Shown: positions 50,568 through 59,664 of the stretch, piece by piece | How positions within the stretch are numbered: position 1 is the stretch's first letter | Layout: every line of letters begins with the position of its first letter | Source: JAJPKK01 sp963807015 | Lineage (GTDB): Bacteria; Pseudomonadota; Alphaproteobacteria; Rhizobiales; Xanthobacteraceae | Length of the DNA stretch: 64,000 nucleotides | NCBI GenBank assembly: GCA_963807015.1 | Contig: CAWEAS010000033.1 | Coordinates: forward strand, 124,001 to 188,000 | Reading direction: 5' to 3' | The notes under the pieces: generated by a model | The model's database searches: none | What the model saw: the letters and a program-made list of their open reading frames with translations, nothing else | What the model was told of the DNA's origin: nothing | Position numbers and translations under genes: made by a program

Positions 50568-52064
50568 ATGATGAGAACGTTGGCTCTGCTCCATGCCATC
50601 GCGATGATCGCGGCTATCCCCGCGTCGGCACAAGACATGCCGGTCGGCAAGGGCAACGTCGTGACCTACCATGGCAATGCCGCCCGCAGCGGCAACTTCG
50701 TGATGCCGGCCCTGACGTGGGAGCGGGCACGGTCGGTCCATGCCGACAGCAATTTCCGCGCCCAGGTCGCCGGCAGTGTTTATGCCCAGCCGCTCTATTG
50801 GCGCGGCGCGGCGGACACCGGCGTTCTCATCGTCGCGACCGAGCAGAACGAGGTCGTGGCGCTTGACGGGGCGACCGGCAAGGACATCTGGCGGCGGACG
50901 CTCGGTCGCCCGGTCAACCGCGGGGCCTTGTCCTGCGGCAACATCGATCCGCTCGGCATTACGGGAACGCCCGTGATCGACGAAGCGGGCGGCGCGCTCT
51001 ATCTCAACGCGGCCATCCTCGATGGTGCTGCTGCTCACCACCGCATCTTCGGCTTGTCGCTCAAGGACGGCTCAGTGCTGCCGGGCTGGCCGATCGATGT
51101 GGGCGAGGCGGTGCGAGGCTTCAACGCGCGCGACCAGAATCAGCGCGGCGCCCTCGCCATTCTCGACGGCCGGCTCTATGTGCCGTATGGCGGCCATTTC
51201 GGCGATTGCGGCGATTACCGCGGCCGCGTGGTCAGCGTTTCGTTGCGCGACCCGAAGCAGGTGGCAAGCTGGGAGACGCGCGCCCGCGGCGGCGGCATCT
51301 GGGCGCCCGGCGGAATCAGCATTGCCGGCGGCTCGCTGTTCGTTGCCACCGGCAACACCATGGGCACGTCAACCTGGGGCGACGGCGAAGCCGTTATCCG
51401 CCTCGCGCCGGATTTGCAGCGCTCCAACGACAGCCGCGATTATTTCGCACCATCGGATTGGCACACGCTCGATGCGCGCGACGCCGATCTCGGCGGCAGC
51501 AATGCGTTGCCGCTCGACGTTGAAGGACCGGCAGGCGCGATGCATCTCGTGCTCGCCCTCGGCAAAGACGGCAAGGCCTACTTGCTTGATCGCGATAATC
51601 TCGGCGGTATCGGCGGCGGCCTTGCGACGGAGACCGTGACGCAATCCGCGATCCGCACTGCGCCGACGGTCTATCCTGTGGGCCGCGATGCCTTCGTCGC
51701 GCTGCAAGCGCGCGGCGCGAATTGTCCGGCGCAGGGATTTTTCGGCGGCTCCCGCGATCTCGTGGTGTTGAAAATCAGCGCGGGTGCGCTGCCGTCGGTC
51801 TCGACCGCGTGGTGCGGCAGCGTGCGTGGCGCCGGCGCGCCGATCGTGACCACGACCGATGGACGCGCCAATCCCATCGTGTGGATTGTCGGCGCCGAGG
51901 GCGACAATCGCCTGCACGGATTCAAGGGCGACACCGGCGAGCCGCTGACGGAGGCCGGCGCGAACCTCACGATGAGCGGGGTGCGCCATTTCGAAAGCCT
52001 GATTGCGGCGGGCGGCCGGCTTTACGTCGGTGCTGACGGACGCATCTTCACCTTCGCGTTTTGA
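50568..52064 (+). CDS. Secreted PQQ-like beta-propeller protein
   Basis: 498 residues from ATG 50568. Signal peptide MMRTLALLHAIAMIAAIPAS. Blades of a propeller are visible, such as GVLIVATEQNEVVALDGATG and GKDIWRRTLG, typical of PQQ-binding-like repeats; the catalytic residues of PQQ dehydrogenases could not be identified. Paired cysteines (GALSCGNID, FGDCGDY, ANCPAQ, TAWCGS) fit a periplasmic protein. It lies 136 bases before the DUF4129 operon on the same strand but may be independent. Confidence 0.85.
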   Translation: MMRTLALLHAIAMIAAIPASAQDMPVGKGNVVTYHGNAARSGNFVMPALTWERARSVHADSNFRAQVAGSVYAQPLYWRGAADTGVLIVATEQNEVVALDGATGKDIWRRTLGRPVNRGALSCGNIDPLGITGTPVIDEAGGALYLNAAILDGAAAHHRIFGLSLKDGSVLPGWPIDVGEAVRGFNARDQNQRGALAILDGRLYVPYGGHFGDCGDYRGRVVSVSLRDPKQVASWETRARGGGIWAPGGISIAGGSLFVATGNTMGTSTWGDGEAVIRLAPDLQRSNDSRDYFAPSDWHTLDARDADLGGSNALPLDVEGPAGAMHLVLALGKDGKAYLLDRDNLGGIGGGLATETVTQSAIRTAPTVYPVGRDAFVALQARGANCPAQGFFGGSRDLVVLKISAGALPSVSTAWCGSVRGAGAPIVTTTDGRANPIVWIVGAEGDNRLHGFKGDTGEPLTEAGANLTMSGVRHFESLIAAGGRLYVGADGRIFTFAF

Positions 52065-52200
52065 GAGTGTTGCCTTACGCTGCCGGTCCGGCCATGTCTT
52101 TGCATGGCACGGACAATTTGTTAGGAATCGACACGCGAGAGAGCGCCCGCGCCTTTCCCGATATTTAAAGAGCGGGCCGGCCTGCAAACAAGGACGAGCG

Positions 52201-52932
52201 ATGGCGCGTGCGGACGCGGGCGGCGGCGCAGTGAACGTCCGATCAGCATTGATCGCGCTCGCCGCAGTCGGAGCCGTTCTTATTCAGGCGAACATTGGCT
52301 CGGCTCAAACGAAGCCGCAGCCGCCGGCGAGAGCGCAGACCGCTCCAATACCGGGGCAGCCATCGCCGCCGCCTGAGAAGGTGCAGGCGACGGCCGACCA
52401 GGTCATTCGCCAGCTCGACCTGCAAACCGAGTTCCCGAAGCAACGCAAGCCGTGGAATATCCAGCTGCCGCCCGAAACGCTGTGGGTCATCATCGCGGTG
52501 GCGCTCGGATTTCTTCTCTATGCCTTCAAGGACCTGATTCCGTTCCTCAACCGCCATGGCGCGGGCGTGCTGGCGGGCGACGAAGAAGGCGCGGGTGATG
52601 CGACGCCGCGCAACCCCGAGGTCGTGCTCGGGGCGGCCGATGAACTTGCGGCCCAAGGCCGGTTCGTCGAGGCCATGCACGTGCTGCTGCTGCAGGGGCT
52701 CGCCGAAATGCGCGCGCGCCTCAACGAGCCGTTCGCCGACTCCCTGACCAGCCGCGAGATCCTGCGCAGCGCGAGCCTGCCGGATAATGCGCGCGGAGCA
52801 CTGCGCGATGTCGTCTCGTCGGTGGAATGGACGTACTTCGGCGAAAACCCGGCGACGCGCGAGGATTATGCCGCGTGCCGCGTGAGCTTCAACGCGCTCA
52901 CCTCGGCTCTGCACCGGAGTGCCGCGGCGTGA
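52201..52932 (+). CDS. DUF4129 domain membrane protein
   Basis: 243 residues. A first hydrophobic segment near 14-32 (signal or anchor), a Pro/Gln linker, a span at about 95-113 (LWVIIAVALGFLLYAFKDL) and a cytoplasmic helical part with AADELAAQGRFVEAMHVLLLQ, LTSREILRSA and WTYFGENPATREDYAACR, the DUF4129 pattern. First gene of a six-gene operon, all overlapping or nearly so. The stop overlaps the next GTG start. Members commonly sit beside MoxR/DUF58 genes or are fused to transglutaminases. Confidence 0.85.
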   Translation: MARADAGGGAVNVRSALIALAAVGAVLIQANIGSAQTKPQPPARAQTAPIPGQPSPPPEKVQATADQVIRQLDLQTEFPKQRKPWNIQLPPETLWVIIAVALGFLLYAFKDLIPFLNRHGAGVLAGDEEGAGDATPRNPEVVLGAADELAAQGRFVEAMHVLLLQGLAEMRARLNEPFADSLTSREILRSASLPDNARGALRDVVSSVEWTYFGENPATREDYAACRVSFNALTSALHRSAAA

Positions 52933-54170
52933 ACGGCGAATCGGTGTTCTCGCGCCGGCTGCTGATCGGCTGGATCAGCGGCGCTGTCGCGATCTTCGCC
53001 GTGTCGCTCTACTTCATGGGTGGCGGCGAGCTCACCGGGCCCGACAGCGTCGGCCCAAGTACGTTCTCGCGGTCCGCGATCGGTCAAGCCGGAATTGCCG
53101 AGGTCCTGCAGCAACTCGGGGTTACCGTCGTCAAGAGCCGCGCCAATTCGCTGGACAAATTGTCTAACGCGAGCGTTCTCGTGATCGCTGAGCCGCAGCA
53201 CAACGATGCCACCGAGCAGACCATAAAGAATCTCCTCAAGGCCAACCGCATCCTCATGGTGCTGCCGAAGTGGTTTGGCAGTGCGAGCGCGCAGACGCCG
53301 GGCTGGGTACAGAACGTCGCCGAACGGCCGGTCAGCGACGCCCGGTGGATGCTGCGGCTGGTTGCGCCCGCGGGCGAAGTGTCGCGCGAAAGCGGCAGCG
53401 TAGCGTGGACGACAAATGTGCTGAACCGTGCGCCGGCACTCACGGCGCCGATCCAGCTCATGCGCGCCGACACCCTCCGTCCCCTCGTCGCCGGCGACGC
53501 AGGAATGCTGGCGGGCGAGTTCATCGATGGCAATCGCAGGATCGTGGTGCTGTCCGATCCGGACGTCCTCGACAATCATGGCCTTGTCGGCAACGGCAAC
53601 GCGGCGCTTGCGGTCGCGCTCATCAACAGGCTGCGCGGCGCGAACGGCAATGTCGTGTTCGATGAAACGGTCCACGGTTACAAGGCGGCGCCCACCAATC
53701 CGTTCCTGGTCCTGTTTCAGTTCCCGTTCGTCATTGCGACCACGCAAGGGCTGATCGCGATCGGCCTGCTGCTGTGGGCGACGTTGGCGCGATTTGGCGC
53801 GCCGCAATCGCTGCCGCCGGCGCTCAGCGCGGGGCGCAGCGGCCTGTTGCAGAACATGGCGAACCTTGTGGAATATGCGGGCCATCCCGAGGTGATGGTG
53901 CGCCGCTACATCCAGGAGACTATTCGCGACGTCGCGCGCCAGCTTCATGCGCCGCGCGGGGTGTCAGGCGGCGCGCTGCTGTCCTGGCTGCAGCGCGTCG
54001 GTTCGGCCCGCAACGTCGATATCGATTGCGGCGCGGTGACTGCGGAAGCCGCGGCGCTCGGCGAAGGCCGGCGCCGCAATACCACGGCGCTGGTGCGCCT
54101 CGCCCGTGAGATTCATCAATGGAAGGGGGAGATCATTGATGGAAGTTCAGCAAATCCGCGAGATCACTGA
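52929..54170 (+). CDS. DUF4350 domain membrane protein
   Basis: 413 residues from GTG 52929, overlapping the previous stop (GTGA). A span at about 10-30, a periplasmic Rossmann-like part containing IAEVLQQLGVTVVKSRANSL, VLVIAEPQHNDATEQTIKNL and VVLSDPDVLDNHGLVGNGNA plus FDETVHGYK, then a second span near 268-290, and a cytoplasmic tail. This matches DUF4350 proteins found with MoxR and DUF58. Its C-terminal 32 bases overlap moxR. Confidence 0.85.
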   Translation: MNGESVFSRRLLIGWISGAVAIFAVSLYFMGGGELTGPDSVGPSTFSRSAIGQAGIAEVLQQLGVTVVKSRANSLDKLSNASVLVIAEPQHNDATEQTIKNLLKANRILMVLPKWFGSASAQTPGWVQNVAERPVSDARWMLRLVAPAGEVSRESGSVAWTTNVLNRAPALTAPIQLMRADTLRPLVAGDAGMLAGEFIDGNRRIVVLSDPDVLDNHGLVGNGNAALAVALINRLRGANGNVVFDETVHGYKAAPTNPFLVLFQFPFVIATTQGLIAIGLLLWATLARFGAPQSLPPALSAGRSGLLQNMANLVEYAGHPEVMVRRYIQETIRDVARQLHAPRGVSGGALLSWLQRVGSARNVDIDCGAVTAEAAALGEGRRRNTTALVRLAREIHQWKGEIIDGSSANPRDH

Positions 54171-55095
54171 GGGTGTTCGCGGCGAAGTTCGCAAGGCCGT
54201 CGTCGGCCAGGACGAAATCATCGATTTGATGCTGACGAGTTTGCTCGTCGGCGGACACGTTTTGCTCGAGGGCGTGCCGGGCACCGCGAAGACGCTGCTC
54301 ACGCGCGCATTCGCAGCAGGATTGAAGCTGCAATTCGGCCGCATTCAGTTCACGCCCGACCTGATGCCTGGCGACGTCTTGGGCACCAACCTCTTCAACT
54401 TCCAGACCAACACGTTCGTCCTCACCAAGGGCCCGATCTTCACCCAGATGCTGCTTGCGGACGAGATCAATCGCACGCCGCCGAAGACTCAGGCCGCGCT
54501 CCTCCAGGCGATGAACGAGCGCGTCATCACCATCGACGGCAAGGACTATCCGCTCGGCGACGATTTCATGGTGGTGGCAACGCAAAATCCGATCGAGCAG
54601 CAGGGGACGTATCCGCTGCCCGAAGCGCAGCTCGATCGGTTCCTGTTCAAGGTCATCATCGAACATCCAAGCCGCGACGAGGAGCGTGAGATCGTCCGCC
54701 GCCACGGCCACCGTTCGGCGATGCCGCGGCTCGAAGACTTCGGGCTGAAGCCGGTCGCCGATTCCCCGACGTTGGCGGCGATGCGCGAAGCCGTAAGCCG
54801 AATCCATCTGTCCGATCCGCTGGTCGATTACATCGTCGACGTGATCCGCGCGACGCGCGAGCATTCCGCGCTCGAAGTCGGCGGGTCGACGCGGTCGGCC
54901 AACATGCTGGCCGCAGCCGTGCGGGCCTACGCAGTATTGCAGGGCCGCGACTTCGTCATCCCGGACGACGTCAAGACGCTCGCCTTGCCGACGCTGCGCC
55001 ATCGTCTCACCATGTCACCGAGCGCCGAGATCGAAGGGCTAACGACGGATCGCATTCTGCGCGAGGTGCTCGACCAGACGCCGGCGCCGCGATGA
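54139..55095 (+). CDS. moxR: MoxR-family AAA+ ATPase
   Basis: 318 residues from ATG 54139, with AAGGGGGAG upstream. Walker A is GVPGTAKT at 45-52; Walker B LLADEINRTPPKTQAALLQA; sensor region VVATQNPIEQQGTYPLPEAQ with LDRFLF. MoxR ATPases act as chaperones that assemble or activate protein complexes, usually with a DUF58/VWA partner, which follows directly here. The start lies inside the preceding gene and the stop overlaps the DUF58 start. Confidence 0.93.
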   Translation: MEVQQIREITEGVRGEVRKAVVGQDEIIDLMLTSLLVGGHVLLEGVPGTAKTLLTRAFAAGLKLQFGRIQFTPDLMPGDVLGTNLFNFQTNTFVLTKGPIFTQMLLADEINRTPPKTQAALLQAMNERVITIDGKDYPLGDDFMVVATQNPIEQQGTYPLPEAQLDRFLFKVIIEHPSRDEEREIVRRHGHRSAMPRLEDFGLKPVADSPTLAAMREAVSRIHLSDPLVDYIVDVIRATREHSALEVGGSTRSANMLAAAVRAYAVLQGRDFVIPDDVKTLALPTLRHRLTMSPSAEIEGLTTDRILREVLDQTPAPR

Positions 55096-56405
55096 TGCGA
55101 CCGACCGCCCGAACGGTGCTGATCTTCGCGGCCGGCATTCCGTTCGCGCTCCTCACCGTCATCTACGACTCGTCCTGGTGGCCGCTGTCGTTCGGTTATG
55201 CCGCGCTGGTCGTGCTGATCGCGGCGTCCGACCTCATGCTGGCGCTGCCGCCGCGCCTTCTCGATGTCAAAGTGACGACGCCGGACCACCTTTATATCGC
55301 CGAGCGAGGCGCGACCGCGGTGGCGCTCGCCGCGCCGCGCTATCGCCGGCTGGTGGCGCTTGAGCTGATCGTCGAGCAAAGCGGCGACGTCGATTCCTCC
55401 GAAATCGTTCCGGTTGCGCTGGCGGCCGGCGCGACCGCGCGCGCGGCCTTGCCGGTGGTGCCGCGGCGTCGCGGCCGCGTCACCATCGATCAGGTCTGGA
55501 TCCGCTGGCGCGGACCGTTGTCGCTCATCGAGTTCACCAAGCGCATCCGCGTCGACCGTACCGTCGACGTGCTGCCCAACGTACGCGGCGTTCACGGGAC
55601 CGCGCTGCAGTTCTTCGTCCAGGAGGCGATCTACGGCATCAAGACCCAGGTGCAGAAAGGCGAGGGCGCCGAATTCGATGCGCTCCGCGAATATACGCCG
55701 GGGCTCGACAGCCGCTTCATCGACTGGAAGCATTCGGCGCGCCATCGCAAGTTGTTGTGCAAGGAATTCCGCGCCGAACGCAATCACCAGGTGATCATGG
55801 CGTTCGACACCGGATATCTGATGCTGGAGCCGGTCGAAGGCATCACCCGGCTTGACCACGCCATCAATTCCGCATTGGTGCTCGCCTGGGTGTCGCTCCA
55901 GGGCGGCGACCTTGTCGGCACCTACGGGTTTGATGCGGTCGTCCGCCAATACGTGAACCCGATGCGCGGCGTTGCAGGCTTCATGCGTCTCCAGCGCGCC
56001 ACCGCCGAACTCGACTATCACCACCAGGAGACCAATTTCACCCTTGGGATTGCCGAGCTCAATGCGCGGCTCAAGCGCCGCGCGCTGGTGATCCTGTTCA
56101 CCGACTTTGTCGATACGATCACGGCTGAGCTCTTGATCGAAAGCATGCAGCGGATCGCGAACAAGCATCTCGTCGTCTTCGTCACGCAGCGTGGTTCGGT
56201 TCTCCAGAATGCCGTCGAGGCAGCGCCGACGCGTTTTGCCGACGTGGCCCAGGCCGTGATCGCCCAGGATTTCCTGCGCGAGCGCAGCATCGTGTTCGAG
56301 CGGCTGGAGCGGCTCGGCATCCATTGTATCGACGTGCCGAGCCGCGGCTTGTCGGTTGCTTTGATCAACCGCTATCTCCTTATCAAGCAGCGCGGGCTGA
56401 TATGA
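55092..56405 (+). CDS. DUF58 domain protein
   Basis: 437 residues. Two N-terminal spans (about 8-45), then the DUF58 hallmark REYTPGLDSRFIDWKHSARH with RKLLCKEFRAERNHQVIMAF. A VWA-like fold follows with DTGYLMLEP and DFVDTITAELL. In this family the protein is the partner of MoxR at the membrane. The start overlaps the moxR stop (ATGA), and its own stop overlaps the SpoIIM-type gene. Confidence 0.92.
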   Translation: MMRPTARTVLIFAAGIPFALLTVIYDSSWWPLSFGYAALVVLIAASDLMLALPPRLLDVKVTTPDHLYIAERGATAVALAAPRYRRLVALELIVEQSGDVDSSEIVPVALAAGATARAALPVVPRRRGRVTIDQVWIRWRGPLSLIEFTKRIRVDRTVDVLPNVRGVHGTALQFFVQEAIYGIKTQVQKGEGAEFDALREYTPGLDSRFIDWKHSARHRKLLCKEFRAERNHQVIMAFDTGYLMLEPVEGITRLDHAINSALVLAWVSLQGGDLVGTYGFDAVVRQYVNPMRGVAGFMRLQRATAELDYHHQETNFTLGIAELNARLKRRALVILFTDFVDTITAELLIESMQRIANKHLVVFVTQRGSVLQNAVEAAPTRFADVAQAVIAQDFLRERSIVFERLERLGIHCIDVPSRGLSVALINRYLLIKQRGLI

Positions 56406-57463
56406 TGGCCCTCGTCGACGAACCGGACCGACGCTTGTCGGCGGCGCTGAGCCCGGGCAAAGGCGAGCTCGTTCTTAAAAGCGCCGAGTTCCGCAAAGGC
56501 CGCGAGGAGGGCTGGCGCGAACTTGAAACCCTCACCGGGCGCGTCGAGCGCCGCGGTTTCCGGGCGCTCTCGCTCGATGAGCTGCAACGCCTGCCGATCC
56601 TCTATCGGGCGGCGCTGTCCTCGCTCTCGGTCGCACGCACGATCGCGCTCGACCGCAACCTGCTGCTCTATCTCGAGAACCTTTGCCTGCGCGCCTTCCT
56701 CGTGGTGTACGGGCCGCGGTTCGATCCGATTCAGGGCGTGGCCGATTTCTTCCGCCGCGATCTGCCCAACGCGGTGCGCGCCGCGCGGTGGCATGCCGTG
56801 ATCGCCGCGCTCGCGCTTTTTGTCGGCATTGCTGCCGGCCTCATGCTGGTGCTGCAGGATGAATCCTGGTTTTCCACGCTGGCGCCGTCAGGACTCGCGC
56901 AGGGGCGCGGAACGTCGAGCACCCAAGCGGATCTGCGCGACCACGAGATTTTCGCCCCGTGGCCGGGCGCAGCAGAATCGTTCGGCCTCATGGCGGCCGT
57001 TCTCTATAACCACAACAACCTCGTCGGCATCATGACCTTCGGTCTCGGGCTTGCCGCCGGCGTCCCGACCCTCATCCTGACGGCCTATCAAGGACTGATC
57101 ATCGGCGCCTTTATTGCCCTGCACTACAATCGCCAGCTTACCGTCGACTTCGTCGGTTGGCTTTTCGTCCACGGCACCACCGAACTCGGCGCGTTTGTTT
57201 TGTTCGCGGCAGGGGGCCTCCTGATTGCCGAGAAGATGCTATTCCCAGGGCGCTATTCCCGTATCGAGAGCATCGCGCTTCACGGCCGCCAGGCGGCGCA
57301 GATCGCCGTCGGCGCCGTGATCATGCTGTTCGTTGCCGGATTTCTCGAAGGCGGTGTCCGGCAACTCGTGCAGAGCACGCCGCTGCGGTATGCGATCGGG
57401 CTCACCGTCGGCCTGCTGTGGCTTCTCTACTATTCGTACAGCGGACGCGAGGCGCGGCGATGA
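56402..57463 (+). CDS. SpoIIM-family (stage II sporulation protein M-like) membrane protein
   Basis: 353 residues. A soluble helical region of about 140 residues is followed by five or six spans, including WHAVIAALALFVGIAAGLML, NNLVGIMTFGLGLAAGVPTL and GLIIGAFIALHYN, with the conserved FVHGTTELGAFVLFAAGGLL motif. In sporulating Bacillus SpoIIM helps remodel peptidoglycan with SpoIID and SpoIIP; this organism does not sporulate, so the protein likely has another envelope role tied to MoxR. Overlaps both neighbours. Confidence 0.9.
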   Translation: MMALVDEPDRRLSAALSPGKGELVLKSAEFRKGREEGWRELETLTGRVERRGFRALSLDELQRLPILYRAALSSLSVARTIALDRNLLLYLENLCLRAFLVVYGPRFDPIQGVADFFRRDLPNAVRAARWHAVIAALALFVGIAAGLMLVLQDESWFSTLAPSGLAQGRGTSSTQADLRDHEIFAPWPGAAESFGLMAAVLYNHNNLVGIMTFGLGLAAGVPTLILTAYQGLIIGAFIALHYNRQLTVDFVGWLFVHGTTELGAFVLFAAGGLLIAEKMLFPGRYSRIESIALHGRQAAQIAVGAVIMLFVAGFLEGGVRQLVQSTPLRYAIGLTVGLLWLLYYSYSGREARR

Positions 57464-58428
57464 GCCTTGCCCAGGAACAAGACGTTTCCCGCAACCTCGG
57501 CCCCGCTCCCGAAGGCAAGCTGGAACGTCCGTCAGAGCGTCCCTCCGAACGTACCTCGCGCTTTCTCGAAGGCTTTGGGCGTGCGCGGCGCGAGATCATC
57601 ACGCCGGAAGGCGTGCCGATTTCGGTCGAACTCGCGGAAATCGGCGAGCGCGTCACCGCCTTTCTCCTCGACTTCGTCATCCAGAACGTTGCCGTCATCG
57701 TGATCTTCTTGTCGATCTTCGCGTTGGGTGCTTTCACGCTCTCAAGTCAGATCGCGCTCGCCATCGCATTGTTCATCTTCTTCCTGATCCGCAACCTCTA
57801 TTTCGTCTATTTCGAAATTGCCTGGCGCGGCGCGACCCCCGGTAAACGGGCGCTGGGACTGAGGGTGATCGACCGGCACGGCGGGCCGCTGCTTCCTTCC
57901 GCTGTGGTCGCACGCAACCTCACGCGCGAAGTTGAAATGTTCATTCCCCTCGGCGTTCTGCTGGCAGGGGCAAGGACAGCGGGGGGCGGGATCGATTACC
58001 CGCAGCTTTCCATCGCGGTGTGGATGCTGTTCTTCGCGGCGTTGCCGCTGATCAATCGCGACCGGATGCGCGGCGGCGACATGATTGCCGGCACCATGGT
58101 GATTGCGCTGTCCAAGCGCGCGCTGTCGAGCGATCTCGTCGAACGCAAGATGGAGTTCACTTTCACCGAGCAGCAGTTGCGCGCCTATGGCGCGTTCGAA
58201 TTGCAGGTGCTGGAGGAACTGCTGCGCCGCCCCGACAGCGTCGGCAGTCATGGCGTGCTGGAGGACGTGTGCGATAAAATCTGCAACCGCATCGGTTGGA
58301 CCGAACCGGTGCCGCACGACCGCGTGGTGCTGTTCCTGCGCGATTTCTACACCGCCGAACGTGCCTTCCTCGAACGCGAACAGCTTTACGGGAAAGCCCG
58401 TGCCGACAAGTTCGCCCAGCCGCGGTGA
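57460..58428 (+). CDS. RDD-family membrane protein
   Basis: 322 residues. A polar head of about 60 residues (with ERPSERPSERTSRF), then the RDD domain: ISVELAEIGERVTAFLLDFV, a span near 70-105, the ATPGKRALGLRVIDRHGG motif, and a further span AVWMLFFAALPLINRDRMRG. The C-terminal 100 residues are soluble (FTEQQLRAYGAFELQVLEEL). Last gene of the operon, overlapping the SpoIIM-type gene by 4 bases. Role unknown; RDD proteins are often transport- or stress-related. Confidence 0.9.
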   Translation: MSLAQEQDVSRNLGPAPEGKLERPSERPSERTSRFLEGFGRARREIITPEGVPISVELAEIGERVTAFLLDFVIQNVAVIVIFLSIFALGAFTLSSQIALAIALFIFFLIRNLYFVYFEIAWRGATPGKRALGLRVIDRHGGPLLPSAVVARNLTREVEMFIPLGVLLAGARTAGGGIDYPQLSIAVWMLFFAALPLINRDRMRGGDMIAGTMVIALSKRALSSDLVERKMEFTFTEQQLRAYGAFELQVLEELLRRPDSVGSHGVLEDVCDKICNRIGWTEPVPHDRVVLFLRDFYTAERAFLEREQLYGKARADKFAQPR

Positions 58429-58451
58429 TGAGCAGGCATTGCCCGTGCAAT

Positions 58452-58490
58452 TTTCCGGGTAGCTCGAGCTAAGCCCAGGCCACCCGGAAA
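58452..58490. terminator. Hairpin between convergent RDD and AraC genes
   Basis: TTTCCGGGT (58452-58460) and ACCCGGAAA (58482-58490) form a perfect 9-base stem with a 21-base loop that itself contains AGCTCGAGCT. It sits in the 79-base gap between two convergent stops and could serve both. Confidence 0.55.
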
Positions 58491-58507
58491 GACGTGCCAA
58501 GGAGACA

Positions 58508-59398
58508 TCAGGCCAAGCCGCGGCGATAGTCCGTCGGGGTGATGCCGACCGAGCGGCGGAATGCGGTCGTGAACGAGCTTGTTTCGGCAAATCCGAGTGC
58601 GAGGCCGATCTCGGTGACCGATCGCTGCGGTGTTTTCAAGAGCGCCTTGGCCCGCTCCATCCGTCGGGCCATGTGATAGCGATGAGGCGGCTCGCCGAAT
58701 GATTGCTTGAAGGCACGCGCGAAATGAAATGAGCTCAATTGGGCGACGGTTGCAAGGTCGCGCAGCGAGATCTCTTCATCGAGATGCTCTTCGATGTAGT
58801 CGGTCACCTGCTTTTGCTTCCAGGCCGGGAGGCCGCCGCGCGACACGCGCACGGGCGATCCGCCGCGATGCAGCCGAACAAGCTCATGCGCAAGCACGAG
58901 CAGCAAGGCTTCCACGTAGCTCGATGAGGATGGGACACCGATTTGCGACTTGAGCTTGAGCGCTGTCTCCCAAATCGCGCTGTCGAAGAAGAACAAGCGC
59001 GGTTTGATCTCGATTTCCGAAAACCGCAGGTCCGCATCGAGCAGTGGCGCCGCCGGATCAATGTAGAGATAGGTGCAGCGCGAGAGCACCCGCGGCACCT
59101 GCCAGCCGTAGAAGCGGCTGCCCGCCGGAACTAGGCTCAGTTTGCGATTGAATTCGCGTTGGCGCGATCTTTGGCCACCCTCCACGACGGTTTCGCCATC
59201 CTCGCGTTCGGCCCGCTCGGACACGATCAGCAAGTGAAACGGCGAAACCACGCCATATTCGAAGGGTTCGAGGCGAGTGATCTCGAGCGAATCGCCCATT
59301 ACCCCCTTTGAGGCCGCAAACCGTCGCCGCACGATGTCAGGTGGGGAAATGGTAAGGTAGGGAACAGCGGTAGCAGAGCGGAGGTCGAGTCCGTGCAT
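58508..59398 (-). CDS. AraC-family transcriptional regulator
   Basis: 296 residues from ATG 59398, preceded by AGGAGAAGG. The N-terminal half is a ligand/dimer domain without a known motif. The C-terminal 100 residues hold two helix-turn-helix units: ISLRDLATVAQLSSFHFARA with FKQSFGEPPHRYHMARRMER, and SVTEIGLALGFAETSSFTTA with FRRSVGITPTDYR. It follows the efflux pair on the same strand with a 266-base gap and may regulate it. Confidence 0.92.
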   Translation of the reverse strand: MHGLDLRSATAVPYLTISPPDIVRRRFAASKGVMGDSLEITRLEPFEYGVVSPFHLLIVSERAEREDGETVVEGGQRSRQREFNRKLSLVPAGSRFYGWQVPRVLSRCTYLYIDPAAPLLDADLRFSEIEIKPRLFFFDSAIWETALKLKSQIGVPSSSSYVEALLLVLAHELVRLHRGGSPVRVSRGGLPAWKQKQVTDYIEEHLDEEISLRDLATVAQLSSFHFARAFKQSFGEPPHRYHMARRMERAKALLKTPQRSVTEIGLALGFAETSSFTTAFRRSVGITPTDYRRGLA

Positions 59399-59664
59399 GA
59401 CCTTCTCCTGGTCGATGAGTCCTCGGCATGTCCTCCCGCGTTTTTGGTTGGCGCATATCTGGCGATTTATCTCGTCAGCACAATGACAAGGGCGCCACTG
59501 TTGCGCGTGGAATGGATCACGTTTTCGAGCGCAACGTCCGTTGACGCACATTGTGCCAACGCTTGAACGCCCAATCGCGCCGATGATTGCTCAATTCGCA
59601 GTCAGCATGACGCACAGGCGAGCAAGAGCGCCGCAGGCTCAGCGCGCCGCGCAGGGCAGCAATG

